Assembly: GCA_049699975.1 (NCBI GenBank)
Contig: JBNAWB010000048.1
Span: 1 to 19,524 of the forward strand
Origin: CAZAGD01 sp049699975
GTDB lineage: Bacteria > Desulfobacterota > SM23-61
DNA length: 19,524 nt
Reading direction: 5' to 3'
The number at the start of each line of letters is the position of its first letter. Positions within the stretch are counted from its first letter, which is position 1. The notes under the pieces were generated by a model. The model was not told the origin of the DNA, searched no databases, and was given only the letters and a program-made list of their open reading frames with translations. The position numbers and the translations under genes were made by a program. Shown in pieces: positions 7,115-14,903 of the stretch.

Positions 7115-8187
7115 ATTTGAAAAGCCCATCGGAAATAAGAAAAAAAATTACTCTGGGTGAACTGGCCACTTTAGTAGGTGGAAGTTTGGACGGCGATCCC
7201 GATATGGAGATCTTCGGCATTGCCAGCTTGGAAGAAGCGCACGAAGGAGAGATATCTTTTCTGGCTGAGATGAAGAATATTTCCAGACTGGAAAAGACTT
7301 TGGCTTCAGCCATAATAGCGCCATGCCAACTTCCTCCTTTTCCCAAGCCAGTTATCCGTACTCCTAACCCTTATTTAGCCTTTGTCAAAGTCCAGGCCTT
7401 TTTTTCTTATCAGCCTTATTCGCCATTGGGTATAGATTCGCGCGCCTGTATTGGCCGAGGTGCAGAAATCGGAAAAGATGTATCGATTTATCCTTATGTT
7501 TATATCGGAGAAGAAAGTAAAATAGGGGATCGGGTAGTGCTTTATCCAGGAGTTTATATTGGGCCTAAGGTACAAGTAGGGGAAGATTCAATCCTTTATC
7601 CAAATGTAGTGGTTATGGAACGGTGCCTTATTGGAAGAAGGGTGATTATCCATGCCGGCACGATTATTGGGAGTGATGGGTTTGGGTTTATTCAAGAAGG
7701 AAATCGGCATTTAAAAATTCCCCAAGTCGGTATTGTCCAAGTGGATGATGATGTGGAAATTGGGGCCAATTGCACCATAGATAGGGCGACGATGGGGAAA
7801 ACCTGGATTAAAAGAGGAGTAAAGACGGACAATTTAGTTCATGTCGCTCATAATGTGGTGGTTGGCGAAGATACCTTACTAGTGGCCCAAGTGGGCATTG
7901 CCGGGAGCACTAAAATTGGTAATCGCGTTGCTTTAGGGGGCCAGGTCGGCGTAGTTGGGCATATTAATATCGGCGATGATGTGAAAGTGGGAGCGCAATC
8001 GGGTGTGGCCCAAGATGTTCCGGCGGGGCAAATAGTTTCCGGGACTCCGGCCATCCCCCATCGGGATTGGTTGCGCGCCCAAGCAATTTTTTCCAAACTT
8101 CCAGAGATGAAAAGAACCCTTTCCGCCTTAGAAAAAAGAATAGTTGATTTAGAAGAAATAATAAAAGGAAAAAAGGGGCCAAAGTGA
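7111..8187 (+). CDS. lpxD: LpxD, UDP-3-O-acylglucosamine N-acyltransferase
   Basis: LpxD transfers an acyl chain from acyl-ACP to the 2-amine of UDP-3-O-acyl-glucosamine, the third step of lipid A synthesis, in the cytoplasm. The 358 residues fit the family (about 340). An N-terminal uridine-binding domain (about 12-100, ITLGELATLVGG... FLAEMKN) is followed by left-handed beta-helix hexapeptide repeats (about 105-310). A C-terminal helix (about 318-352) completes it. The catalytic histidine is His247 in VHVAHNV, equivalent to E. coli His239. Other landmarks are GTIIGSDGFGF (183-193) and NCTIDRATMG (220-229). The ATG overlaps the ompH stop. There is no fabZ in the 39-bp gap to lpxA, although lpxD-fabZ-lpxA is a common order. 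Confidence 0.96.
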   Translation: MNLKSPSEIRKKITLGELATLVGGSLDGDPDMEIFGIASLEEAHEGEISFLAEMKNISRLEKTLASAIIAPCQLPPFPKPVIRTPNPYLAFVKVQAFFSYQPYSPLGIDSRACIGRGAEIGKDVSIYPYVYIGEESKIGDRVVLYPGVYIGPKVQVGEDSILYPNVVVMERCLIGRRVIIHAGTIIGSDGFGFIQEGNRHLKIPQVGIVQVDDDVEIGANCTIDRATMGKTWIKRGVKTDNLVHVAHNVVVGEDTLLVAQVGIAGSTKIGNRVALGGQVGVVGHINIGDDVKVGAQSGVAQDVPAGQIVSGTPAIPHRDWLRAQAIFSKLPEMKRTLSALEKRIVDLEEIIKGKKGPK

Positions 8188-8214
8188 TATTTTTAGCTCC
8201 TTCATTTTAAAAAA

Positions 8215-8229
8215 GAGGAGAGAAAATTG
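8215..8229 (+). promoter_or_regulatory. Ribosome binding site supporting the TTG start of lpxA
   Basis: GAGGAG at 8215-8220 precedes TTG 8227 by 6 nt. The resulting N-terminus, MEIHPTAIVHP, matches the conserved start of LpxA proteins, so the non-ATG start is well supported. Confidence 0.75.
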
Positions 8230-9000
8230 GAGATTCATCCCACAGCCATTGTTCATCCCCGGGCCGTACTTGGGCAAGGGGTAAAAATAGGGGCTTATAG
8301 TCTTATTGGTGAGCATGTGCGCATAGGCCAGGATACTACCATCGAAGCTCACGTAGTAATTGATGGTTGGACAGAGATCGGCGAAAGATGTCATGTCTTT
8401 CCTTATGTTTCTATTGGGCTGGCTCCCCAGCATATGCGCTATCGAGGAGAACCTACGCGAGTAATTATCGGCCATGATAATATTATTAGAGAATTTGTAA
8501 CCATAAACCGCGCTACCGCTGAAGGAGGCGGAGAGACGGTTATCGGGGACCATAATTTTATTATGGCTTATTCTCACATTGCTCATGATTGCCGAATCGG
8601 AAACCAAGTCATCATGGCCAATGCGGCTACTTTAGCAGGTCACATCATCATCGAAGATTTTGCCTTAGTTGGGGGGTTAGTAGCTATTCATCAATTTGTG
8701 CGCGTAGGTTGTTACGCCATTGTTGGTGGAGCTTCAGCTGTACCTAAAGATATTCCTCCTTATATGTGCGCTTCTGGAAATCGCGCCAAACTTTTTGGTC
8801 TGAATACAGTGGGCCTAAAACGCCATAATTTCCCCGAGTCGACGATGAATGCTTTGAAACATGCTTACCGGATAATTTTTCGGTCTCATCTGACTTTAGC
8901 CAAGGCTATAGAAAAAGTAAAAGAAGAAGTTCCCGATTTGCCTGAGATAAAACACCTTCTGGATTTTATCCAGAACTCCAAAAGGGGAATATGTCGGTGA
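8227..9000 (+). CDS. lpxA: LpxA, acyl-ACP:UDP-GlcNAc O-acyltransferase
   Basis: LpxA performs the first committed-pathway acylation, moving a 3-hydroxyacyl chain from ACP to the 3-position of UDP-GlcNAc (or of a 3-amino analogue). The 257 residues start at TTG 8227 with a well-placed GAGGAG. The first two-thirds is a hexapeptide-repeat beta-helix (IHPTAIVHP, GQGVKIG, and so on), and the last third (about 185-255) is helical. The catalytic His is His120 in SHIAHDC (E. coli His125), and His117 and His155 match E. coli His122 and His160. The hydrocarbon-ruler position equivalent to E. coli Gly173 is Gly168. Small Gly at that site is associated with longer (C14-type) chains, whereas Met there shortens them in Pseudomonas. 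The 3' end overlaps lpxI by 10 nt. Confidence 0.96.
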   Translation: MEIHPTAIVHPRAVLGQGVKIGAYSLIGEHVRIGQDTTIEAHVVIDGWTEIGERCHVFPYVSIGLAPQHMRYRGEPTRVIIGHDNIIREFVTINRATAEGGGETVIGDHNFIMAYSHIAHDCRIGNQVIMANAATLAGHIIIEDFALVGGLVAIHQFVRVGCYAIVGGASAVPKDIPPYMCASGNRAKLFGLNTVGLKRHNFPESTMNALKHAYRIIFRSHLTLAKAIEKVKEEVPDLPEIKHLLDFIQNSKRGICR

Positions 9001-9800
9001 GCCAGCGTATCGGCCTTATTGCTGGAAACGGGAAATTGCCTCTTCTCTTAGCGAAGAATATTCGGGCCCAGGGGCATCGTTTAATTGCCATAGCTTTCCA
9101 TGAAGAAACGCGAAAGGATTTGAAAAATTATGTCGATAGTATTCATTGGGTTAATATTGGCGAGTTGGGAAAGACTATAGATTTGCTGCGCCAGGAAAAA
9201 GTAAAAAAGGCAGTTTTAATTGGCGGTGTGCCCAAGACTCATTTTTTTTCGAAGGCCAAACCTGATTTGCGGGCCTTAAAAGTTTTGCTTCGCCTGCCTC
9301 ATCGTCAGGATGATACTATTTTGCGCGCCATCGCGGAAGAGATTGAAAGTGAGGGAATAAAAATTATAAGCCCACTTCCCTTTTTAGCCGAATATATAGC
9401 GCGCCGGGGAGTGTGGACTAAGAGACAGCCTGGCGAACGGGAAAAAAAAGATCTAATTTTCGGCCAAAAAATTGCCCGCCGAATAGGCTATCTCGACTTG
9501 GGGCAGACTATAGTGGTCAAGAACGAAATGGTCTTGGCTGTGGAAGCCATAGAAGGTACGGACCAAGCCATTCGCCGCGGAGCTAAATTGGGTCGAGGAG
9601 ACGTAATGGTAATTAAGATGGCTAAACCCCATCAAGACATGCGTTTAGACCTTCCGGTGGTGGGCCTGCAGACTATAAAAACACTTATTAAGTCTGGGGC
9701 GACAGCGTTGGCGGTTGAGGCAGGGAAAACTATTGTAATGGATAAAGACGAAGTAATCAAGCAGGCCGATGAAAATAATTTATGTTTAATGGGTTTTTAA
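8991..9800 (+). CDS. lpxI: LpxI, UDP-2,3-diacylglucosamine pyrophosphatase (DUF1009)
   Basis: LpxI hydrolyses UDP-2,3-diacylglucosamine to lipid X and UMP, the step done by the unrelated LpxH in E. coli. The 269-residue length fits. The N-terminal IGLIAGNGKLP block (7-17), AVLIGGVPK (74-82) and DDTILRAI (107-114) are characteristic of the family. So are VEAIEGTDQAI (184-194) and the C-terminal QDMRLDLPVVG (215-225). The gene overlaps lpxA by 10 nt. Two starts are possible: ATG 8991, and GTG 8997, which overlaps the lpxA TGA. The AAAGGGG at 8981-8987 is better spaced for GTG 8997 (9 nt) than for ATG 8991 (3 nt), so the true protein may be two residues shorter. Placement between lpxA and lpxB supports the function. 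Confidence 0.94.
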   Translation: MSVSQRIGLIAGNGKLPLLLAKNIRAQGHRLIAIAFHEETRKDLKNYVDSIHWVNIGELGKTIDLLRQEKVKKAVLIGGVPKTHFFSKAKPDLRALKVLLRLPHRQDDTILRAIAEEIESEGIKIISPLPFLAEYIARRGVWTKRQPGEREKKDLIFGQKIARRIGYLDLGQTIVVKNEMVLAVEAIEGTDQAIRRGAKLGRGDVMVIKMAKPHQDMRLDLPVVGLQTIKTLIKSGATALAVEAGKTIVMDKDEVIKQADENNLCLMGF

Positions 9801-9821
9801 AAACAATAATTGGTTATTGAA

Positions 9822-10799
9822 ATGGCTAAATTGCGTGTGGGCGTGGTGGGCATAGGTTATTTAGGAAAATATCACGTAGAAAAATATGCTGCTCTTCCGG
9901 AAGTGGAGATCGTGGGTTTGGCAGATATAGTTTTAGAGAGGGCCAAAGAATGGGCGGAAAAAGTGAAAGCAGAGGCCCATGCGGATTATCATGAACTTTT
10001 GGGTAAAGTGCAGGCCGTGAGTATAGTAGTTCCACCTGATAGACATTATGCTATTGCTAAAGACTTTTTAACGGCCGGTTGCCATGTGCTCTTAGAAAAA
10101 CCAATGGCCGCCTCAATAGCTGAAGCAGATGATTTGATCGCCACGGCCAAGAAAAAGGGCTGCTTAATTCAAGTGGGCCATTTGGAAAGATTTAACCCGG
10201 CCCTGATGGCTGCGCAGAAGAAAATTTCCGTACCTCTTTTTATTGAAGCCCACCGCTTGACCCCTTTTCGTAATCGTGGAGTCGAAGTTGATGTAGTTTT
10301 AGATTTAATGATCCATGATTTAGATATTATCCTCCATTTAGTAAAAGCTGAAGTTGAAAAAATTGAGGCCGTGGGGGTGCCTGTTCTTTCAGACAAAGTT
10401 GATATTGCCAGCGCCCGCTTAGAATTTAAAAGTGGGTGCATCGCCAACATAACGGCCAGCCGCATATCTTTTAACGATCAGAGAAAGATGCGCATTTTTC
10501 AACCCGATTCATATTTAACCATTGATTTTGCCCAGAAGAAAGCCGCTATTTATTATCGGCCAAAAATAGAAATCAATGAACACCCCTCAATTACCATGGA
10601 AACTATCGAAGTTAAACCTGGAGACGCTCTGCAGATGGAAATTCAGTCTTTTGTGCACGCCGTAATCCAGCATAGGCCACCTCTTGTCTCAGGGGAAGAG
10701 GGGAGGAAGGCCTTGGCCTTGGCCCTGGAGATTAATAAACAAATCCAAGCCAATTTAAAAAAAATTCCGGCCATTGTTTCCTTTTACCAAGATAACTAA
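9822..10799 (+). CDS. Gfo/Idh/MocA-family oxidoreductase, GnnA-like
   Basis: This is a 325-residue NAD(P)-dependent sugar oxidoreductase. The N-terminal Rossmann fold carries GIGYLG (10-15). The conserved EKPMA (92-96) includes the catalytic-type Lys93. The C-terminal domain has GHLERFNPA (119-127) and DLMIHDLDI (161-169) with His165. In Acidithiobacillus and Leptospira the related GnnA oxidises UDP-GlcNAc at C3, and the aminotransferase GnnB then makes UDP-GlcNAc3N, which LpxA uses. Position inside the lpx cluster makes a lipid A precursor the likely substrate, but no aminotransferase lies in the window, so GnnA activity is only inference. The ATG at 9822 is preferred; TTG 9810 would add four residues. 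Neither has a clear ribosome site. It abuts lpxB with no gap. Confidence 0.85.
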   Translation: MAKLRVGVVGIGYLGKYHVEKYAALPEVEIVGLADIVLERAKEWAEKVKAEAHADYHELLGKVQAVSIVVPPDRHYAIAKDFLTAGCHVLLEKPMAASIAEADDLIATAKKKGCLIQVGHLERFNPALMAAQKKISVPLFIEAHRLTPFRNRGVEVDVVLDLMIHDLDIILHLVKAEVEKIEAVGVPVLSDKVDIASARLEFKSGCIANITASRISFNDQRKMRIFQPDSYLTIDFAQKKAAIYYRPKIEINEHPSITMETIEVKPGDALQMEIQSFVHAVIQHRPPLVSGEEGRKALALALEINKQIQANLKKIPAIVSFYQDN

Positions 10800-11969
10800 A
10801 TGCTAGTTAGAGAGCAGAGAGACTTGGAGATTAAGAAAAAGAAGATTTTAATCATTGCTGGCGAGGCCTCGGGTGACCTCCATGGCTCCAAATTAGTATC
10901 TGCTCTTTTAAGTTTGCAACCGGAATTGGAAATTTATGCAGTGGGAAGTGAACTCATGCGTCAAGCCGGCGCTAAGGTCTTAATCGATTCCGCAACCTTA
11001 GCTGTAGTGGGCATTACAGAAGTTTTTGGACAATTGCCCAATATCTTTAAAGCCTACCGCGCCCTCAAAAAGTTTATTAGAGAAGAAAATCTGAGTTTAT
11101 TGGTCTTAATCGATTTTCCTGATTTTAATCTGCGCCTGGCGAAAGTGGCTCATCGGCAAAAGATACCAATTCTTTATTATATTAGTCCCCAAGTATGGGC
11201 TTGGCGCAAAGGAAGGGTGCAAAAAATTGCTAACTTGGTAAATAAAATGGCCGTAATTCTCCCTTTTGAGGTTGACCTTTATAAAGAAGCGGGCTTAGAG
11301 GTAGAATTTGTAGGCCACCCGTTATTAGATGTAATTTCCTACGGGCAGGAAGACCTTTGGGAAGAAGGAGGAAAAATCGAAAAAGGTAATCCCTGTATTG
11401 CTTTACTTCCGGGAAGTAGGCTTAAAGAAGTAAAATCGCTTTTACCGGCCATGTTGGAGGCGGCCAAGATAATTTTGGCCAAGAAGTCCACGGCCAAATT
11501 TATTTTACCCATAGCACCTTCTATTCCGCGGACAGAAATCGAGAAGATATTACCCGCCTCCTTGGAGGTACCTCTTATCATAACGGAAAACCAAGCATAT
11601 TGGGCCATGGCCACCGCCGACCTCATTATTGTGGCTTCGGGAACAGCTACCTTAGAAGCGGCTATCTTTCAAAAACCCATGATAATTGTCTATCAGGTTT
11701 CTTTTCTAAGTTATATAATAGGTAAAGCATTGATTAAGGTGAGGTGGGTAGGTTTAGTTAACATAATTGCTGGGAAAAAAATAGTCCCCGAGCTTTTGCA
11801 AGGAGATGTGCAGGGAGATTTGATAGCCGCCGAAGCATTGAAAATCTTAGAAGATGAGACTTATAGAAAAGAGATGCTTATCAACTTGGCTGAAGTTAGA
11901 AAAAAGTTAGGGGCCCCGGGGGCCGCTGGGCGAGTAGCTCAATTGGCTTTGCGAATGATGGGAAATTAA
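10800..11969 (+). CDS. lpxB: LpxB, lipid-A-disaccharide synthase
   Basis: LpxB (GT19) joins UDP-2,3-diacylglucosamine and lipid X to form the beta-1,6 disaccharide at the inner face of the cytoplasmic membrane. The 389 residues match the family. Visible motifs are IIAGEASGDLHG (18-29), LVLIDFPDFN (101-110, Asp105 corresponding to E. coli Asp98) and YYISPQVWAWRKGR (126-139). LLPGSRLKEV (202-211) and the acceptor/donor-site ASGTATLEAA follow. The first 15 residues (to KKKK) are a charged extension beyond the usual start. TTG at 10824 is an alternative, but the ATG falls immediately after the preceding TAA, as expected for a coupled gene. The 46-bp gap to msbA holds a 7-bp tandem repeat. Confidence 0.96.
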   Translation: MLVREQRDLEIKKKKILIIAGEASGDLHGSKLVSALLSLQPELEIYAVGSELMRQAGAKVLIDSATLAVVGITEVFGQLPNIFKAYRALKKFIREENLSLLVLIDFPDFNLRLAKVAHRQKIPILYYISPQVWAWRKGRVQKIANLVNKMAVILPFEVDLYKEAGLEVEFVGHPLLDVISYGQEDLWEEGGKIEKGNPCIALLPGSRLKEVKSLLPAMLEAAKIILAKKSTAKFILPIAPSIPRTEIEKILPASLEVPLIITENQAYWAMATADLIIVASGTATLEAAIFQKPMIIVYQVSFLSYIIGKALIKVRWVGLVNIIAGKKIVPELLQGDVQGDLIAAEALKILEDETYRKEMLINLAEVRKKLGAPGAAGRVAQLALRMMGN

Positions 11970-11971
11970 TA

Positions 11972-12010
11972 AACTGATAACTGACAACTGTTAACTGATA
12001 ACTGGCAACT
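11972..12010 (+). repeat. 7-bp tandem repeat (AACTGNN) x 5.6
   Basis: AACTG recurs at exactly 7-bp intervals, starting at 11972, 11979, 11986, 11993 and 12000, with a partial copy at 12007. The last two bases vary (AT, AC, TT, AT, GC). It fills almost all of the lpxB-msbA gap and ends 5 nt before the msbA ATG, where a ribosome site would normally be. Confidence 0.9.
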
Positions 12011-12015
12011 TTTTT

Positions 12016-13776
12016 ATGAATCTATATCGGCGCTTATTAGAATTTGTTAAACCTTATTGGCGTCGCCTGGCTGGAGCCATGGTCTGTATGCTCATGGTTT
12101 CCGGAGCTACTTCCGCTTCGGCCTTTTTGGTCAAGCCAGTCCTCGATGATATCTTCTTTAAAAAAGACCTCTTTATGCTTAAGCTTCTGCCCTTTGCCAT
12201 TATTGCCTTATTCTTGGTTAAAGGGATTTTTGATTATGGACAATCATATCTAATGTCCTATGTGGGGCAAAGAATTATAGCCGATTTGCGCGAGAAAATT
12301 TATAACCACTTGCAATCCCTTTCGCTTTCATTTTTTACTCGCCATCCCACCGGCGTGCTCATGTCCCGGATAATCAATGATGTAAATTTAGTTCAGGGAG
12401 CGGTTAGCGAAGCAGTTACGGGCTTAATCAAAGATTTTTTTACCATAATTGGTCTCGTGGGGGTTGTTTTTTATCGGGATTGGAAACTGGCCGTAGTAGC
12501 CATGGTTGTTTTTCCCCTGGCCATCTATCCTTTAGTAAAATTTGGGCGTAAATTGCGTTCCTATAGTTATCGCAGTCAAACCACCATGGGCGACATTTCT
12601 TCCATCTTGATGGAAACTATTTCAGGCAACCGGATCGTGAAAGCTTTTAATATGGAGGATTACGAGCGGAAGCGTTTTGCTGGAGAGAATAGAAAGCTTT
12701 TTAATTTGCTCATGAAGTCTGTGCGGGTGCGGGCTCTTTCTCATCCGTTAATGGAGTTTCTGGGTGGGTTGGGTATTGCCTTTATAGTTTTTTATGGAGG
12801 ATACAATGTTATAAAAGGAGCCGCCACTCCGGGTACTTTCTTCTCTTTTTTGGCCGCCTTGCTTATGCTTTATGAACCGGTGAAGAGGTTGAGTGGGGTG
12901 AATAATACCATCCAACAAGGATTGGCCGCGGCCTCACGTATCTTTGAAGTATTGGATGCTGTTCCGGAAATTCGAAATAAGCCAGGAGCGAAGACGATTC
13001 ATTCCATTACCCAAGGAATAGAATTTCAGGATGTATCTTTCCGCTATGAAGAAGAGTGGGTTTTAAAGAATATCAATTTGCAAATAAAAGCGGGAGAGGT
13101 GGTAGCCTTCGTAGGGGCTAGTGGTGGGGGCAAGACTACTTTGCTTAACCTCCTACCTCGTTTTTATGATGTTAGTTCAGGCCGGATTTTGATTGACGGC
13201 GTGGATATTCGCGACTACACCGTGGAGTCTTTACGTTCCATGATCGGCATTGTAACCCAGCAAACCATTCTCTTTAACGATACGGTTAAGAATAATATTG
13301 CCTACGGTAAAATGGGCGAGCCTATGGAAGAAATTATCAAAGCGGCCCAGGCGGCTAATGCTCATGGCTTTATTCAGAATTTACCCCAGGGATACGATAC
13401 GATAATTGGCGAGCAAGGAATTAAACTTTCCGGCGGAGAAAGGCAGCGCATCAGCATTGCTCGAGCGCTACTCAAAAACGCGCCGATTCTGATCTTGGAT
13501 GAAGCTACTTCTTCTCTTGATTCGGAAGCAGAGGTAGAAGTGCAGAAAGCATTGGAATATTTAATGCAAGGAAGAACTACCTTAGTTATAGCCCATCGCC
13601 TTTCTACGGTGCGCCGAGCTGATCGCATTGTCGTTATCTCCAATGGGACCATCAAAGAAATAGGAACCCATGAAGAGCTATTGGAAAAAAATGGTGAGTA
13701 CAAAAGGCTCTATCTTATGCAATTCATCGATGGCGAACTGGATAAGATGAAAGAGCAAGAAGAAGCCATAATTTAA
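12016..13776 (+). CDS. msbA: MsbA-type lipid A export ABC transporter
   Basis: MsbA is a homodimeric ABC exporter that flips the lipid A core across the inner membrane. The 586 residues equal the typical half-transporter (E. coli 582). Six membrane helices lie within about 15-310 (hydrophobic stretches near 20-40, 57-80, 138-160, 160-175, 248-268 and 272-288). The C-terminal ATPase domain has Walker A GASGGGKTT (367-375), Q-loop VTQQTILF (413-420), signature LSGGERQRISIARAL (471-485), Walker B ILILDEATSSLD (491-502) and switch His527. FLVKPVLDDIFF near residue 37 is typical of MsbA. Other lipid exporters of the same fold cannot be excluded by sequence alone, but the position between lpxB and lpxK supports MsbA. 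The ATG at 12016 has no recognisable Shine-Dalgarno; the preceding bases are T-rich and follow the heptamer repeat. Confidence 0.94.
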   Translation: MNLYRRLLEFVKPYWRRLAGAMVCMLMVSGATSASAFLVKPVLDDIFFKKDLFMLKLLPFAIIALFLVKGIFDYGQSYLMSYVGQRIIADLREKIYNHLQSLSLSFFTRHPTGVLMSRIINDVNLVQGAVSEAVTGLIKDFFTIIGLVGVVFYRDWKLAVVAMVVFPLAIYPLVKFGRKLRSYSYRSQTTMGDISSILMETISGNRIVKAFNMEDYERKRFAGENRKLFNLLMKSVRVRALSHPLMEFLGGLGIAFIVFYGGYNVIKGAATPGTFFSFLAALLMLYEPVKRLSGVNNTIQQGLAAASRIFEVLDAVPEIRNKPGAKTIHSITQGIEFQDVSFRYEEEWVLKNINLQIKAGEVVAFVGASGGGKTTLLNLLPRFYDVSSGRILIDGVDIRDYTVESLRSMIGIVTQQTILFNDTVKNNIAYGKMGEPMEEIIKAAQAANAHGFIQNLPQGYDTIIGEQGIKLSGGERQRISIARALLKNAPILILDEATSSLDSEAEVEVQKALEYLMQGRTTLVIAHRLSTVRRADRIVVISNGTIKEIGTHEELLEKNGEYKRLYLMQFIDGELDKMKEQEEAII

Positions 13777-13793
13777 TCACCTTTCTTGAATTA

Positions 13794-14903
13794 ATGCCTT
13801 ATCTTTCCTCAAAGATAGCTGATTTAATTTCCCAAGAAAAGGAAAGTTGGGTAGAGAAAATATATCTCTCCCCTTTAGCTCTCCTTTCTTTTTTATATAA
13901 GCAAGCAGTAACCACCCGCCTTCTGTTATATTCTTCTGGCTTAATTAAGGTAAAGTCCCTTCCGCTAAAAGTAATAAGTGTGGGCAATATTACTATGGGT
14001 GGTACAGGAAAGACTCCTCTGGTTATTGGACTGGCTGAAATGCTTAAAGAAAGTTCTTGTCCCATCAGTATCCTCAGCCGGGGTTATAAAGGGAAATATA
14101 AGGGGAAAGTTCTTTTAGTTGCTGACCATGAAAAAATTTGGGCCCAACCAGAACAGTGTGGTGATGAGCCGTATTTATTAGCCAAGAAGCTTCCCGGCAT
14201 TCCTATTATCGTAGGCGTAGATCGTTATTTAAGTGGCCTCTACGCTTTCCAAAATTTCCAAAGCAAAATTCTTATTTTAGACGATGGCTTTCAATACCTA
14301 TCCTTGAAGCGTGATCTGAACCTTCTCCTTTTAGACTCCACCTTGCCCTTTGGAAATGGTTGGCTTTTTCCCCGCGGCATTCTGCGTGAGCCGATAAATC
14401 AAATTAAACGCGCTGACGCCGTAATTTTGACAAAAGCTGGCCAATCTGCTAACATTTTAATATTAAAAGAAAAATTGCTAAATATCAAAAAAGAAATGCT
14501 CACTTTTGCAACTGATTATACCCCGAGTAAGATCTGGATGGTCGAAGGAAAATTTTATGCGCCTGAATTTTTAAAAGGAAAAAAAGTGTTAGCTTTTTGC
14601 GGGATTGGGCGACCCCTATCTTTTAAAGAGACATTAATAAAATTGGAACCAAAATTTTTAGAAGTGGAAGTTTTTCCTGATCACCACTGGTATAAAGAAA
14701 AAGATTGGCAGAGGCTTCACGCCAAAGCTAAAGAGATGAAGGCCGATATTTTACTCACCACTGAAAAAGATTGGATCCGTTTGCAAGACTTTCCTTTAGG
14801 ACCAGTACCTTTAGGAGTGCTAATTATCCGCCATAGTTTTCTAAATGATGATGAGATCAGCTTTAAAAAATTCGTTTTTTCCAAATTGGGTCTTGATTCA
14901 TGA
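13794..14903 (+). CDS. lpxK: LpxK, tetraacyldisaccharide 4'-kinase
   Basis: LpxK phosphorylates the 4'-position of the lipid A disaccharide using ATP, as a membrane-associated cytoplasmic enzyme. The 369 residues are slightly above E. coli's 328. An N-terminal hydrophobic helix (about 24-48, LSPLALLSFLYKQAV) anchors it. The P-loop is VGNITMGGTGKTP (63-75). Further family motifs are ISILSRGY (91-98), GDEP (123-126), ILDDGFQ (161-167, with the catalytic Asp pair) and FPRGILREP (192-200). Late in the protein come AFCGIGRP, FPDHHWY and LLTTEKDWIRL. The msbA-lpxK gap is 17 bp, and no good ribosome site precedes the ATG. The 3' end overlaps the acyltransferase gene as ATGA. waaA, often next to lpxK, is absent here. 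Confidence 0.96.
   Translation: MPYLSSKIADLISQEKESWVEKIYLSPLALLSFLYKQAVTTRLLLYSSGLIKVKSLPLKVISVGNITMGGTGKTPLVIGLAEMLKESSCPISILSRGYKGKYKGKVLLVADHEKIWAQPEQCGDEPYLLAKKLPGIPIIVGVDRYLSGLYAFQNFQSKILILDDGFQYLSLKRDLNLLLLDSTLPFGNGWLFPRGILREPINQIKRADAVILTKAGQSANILILKEKLLNIKKEMLTFATDYTPSKIWMVEGKFYAPEFLKGKKVLAFCGIGRPLSFKETLIKLEPKFLEVEVFPDHHWYKEKDWQRLHAKAKEMKADILLTTEKDWIRLQDFPLGPVPLGVLIIRHSFLNDDEISFKKFVFSKLGLDS

Noticed and set aside
8149..8607. 152-codon minus-strand frame across lpxD-lpxA
   Set aside because: It is antisense to the conserved ends of two clear genes and has no recognisable family features.
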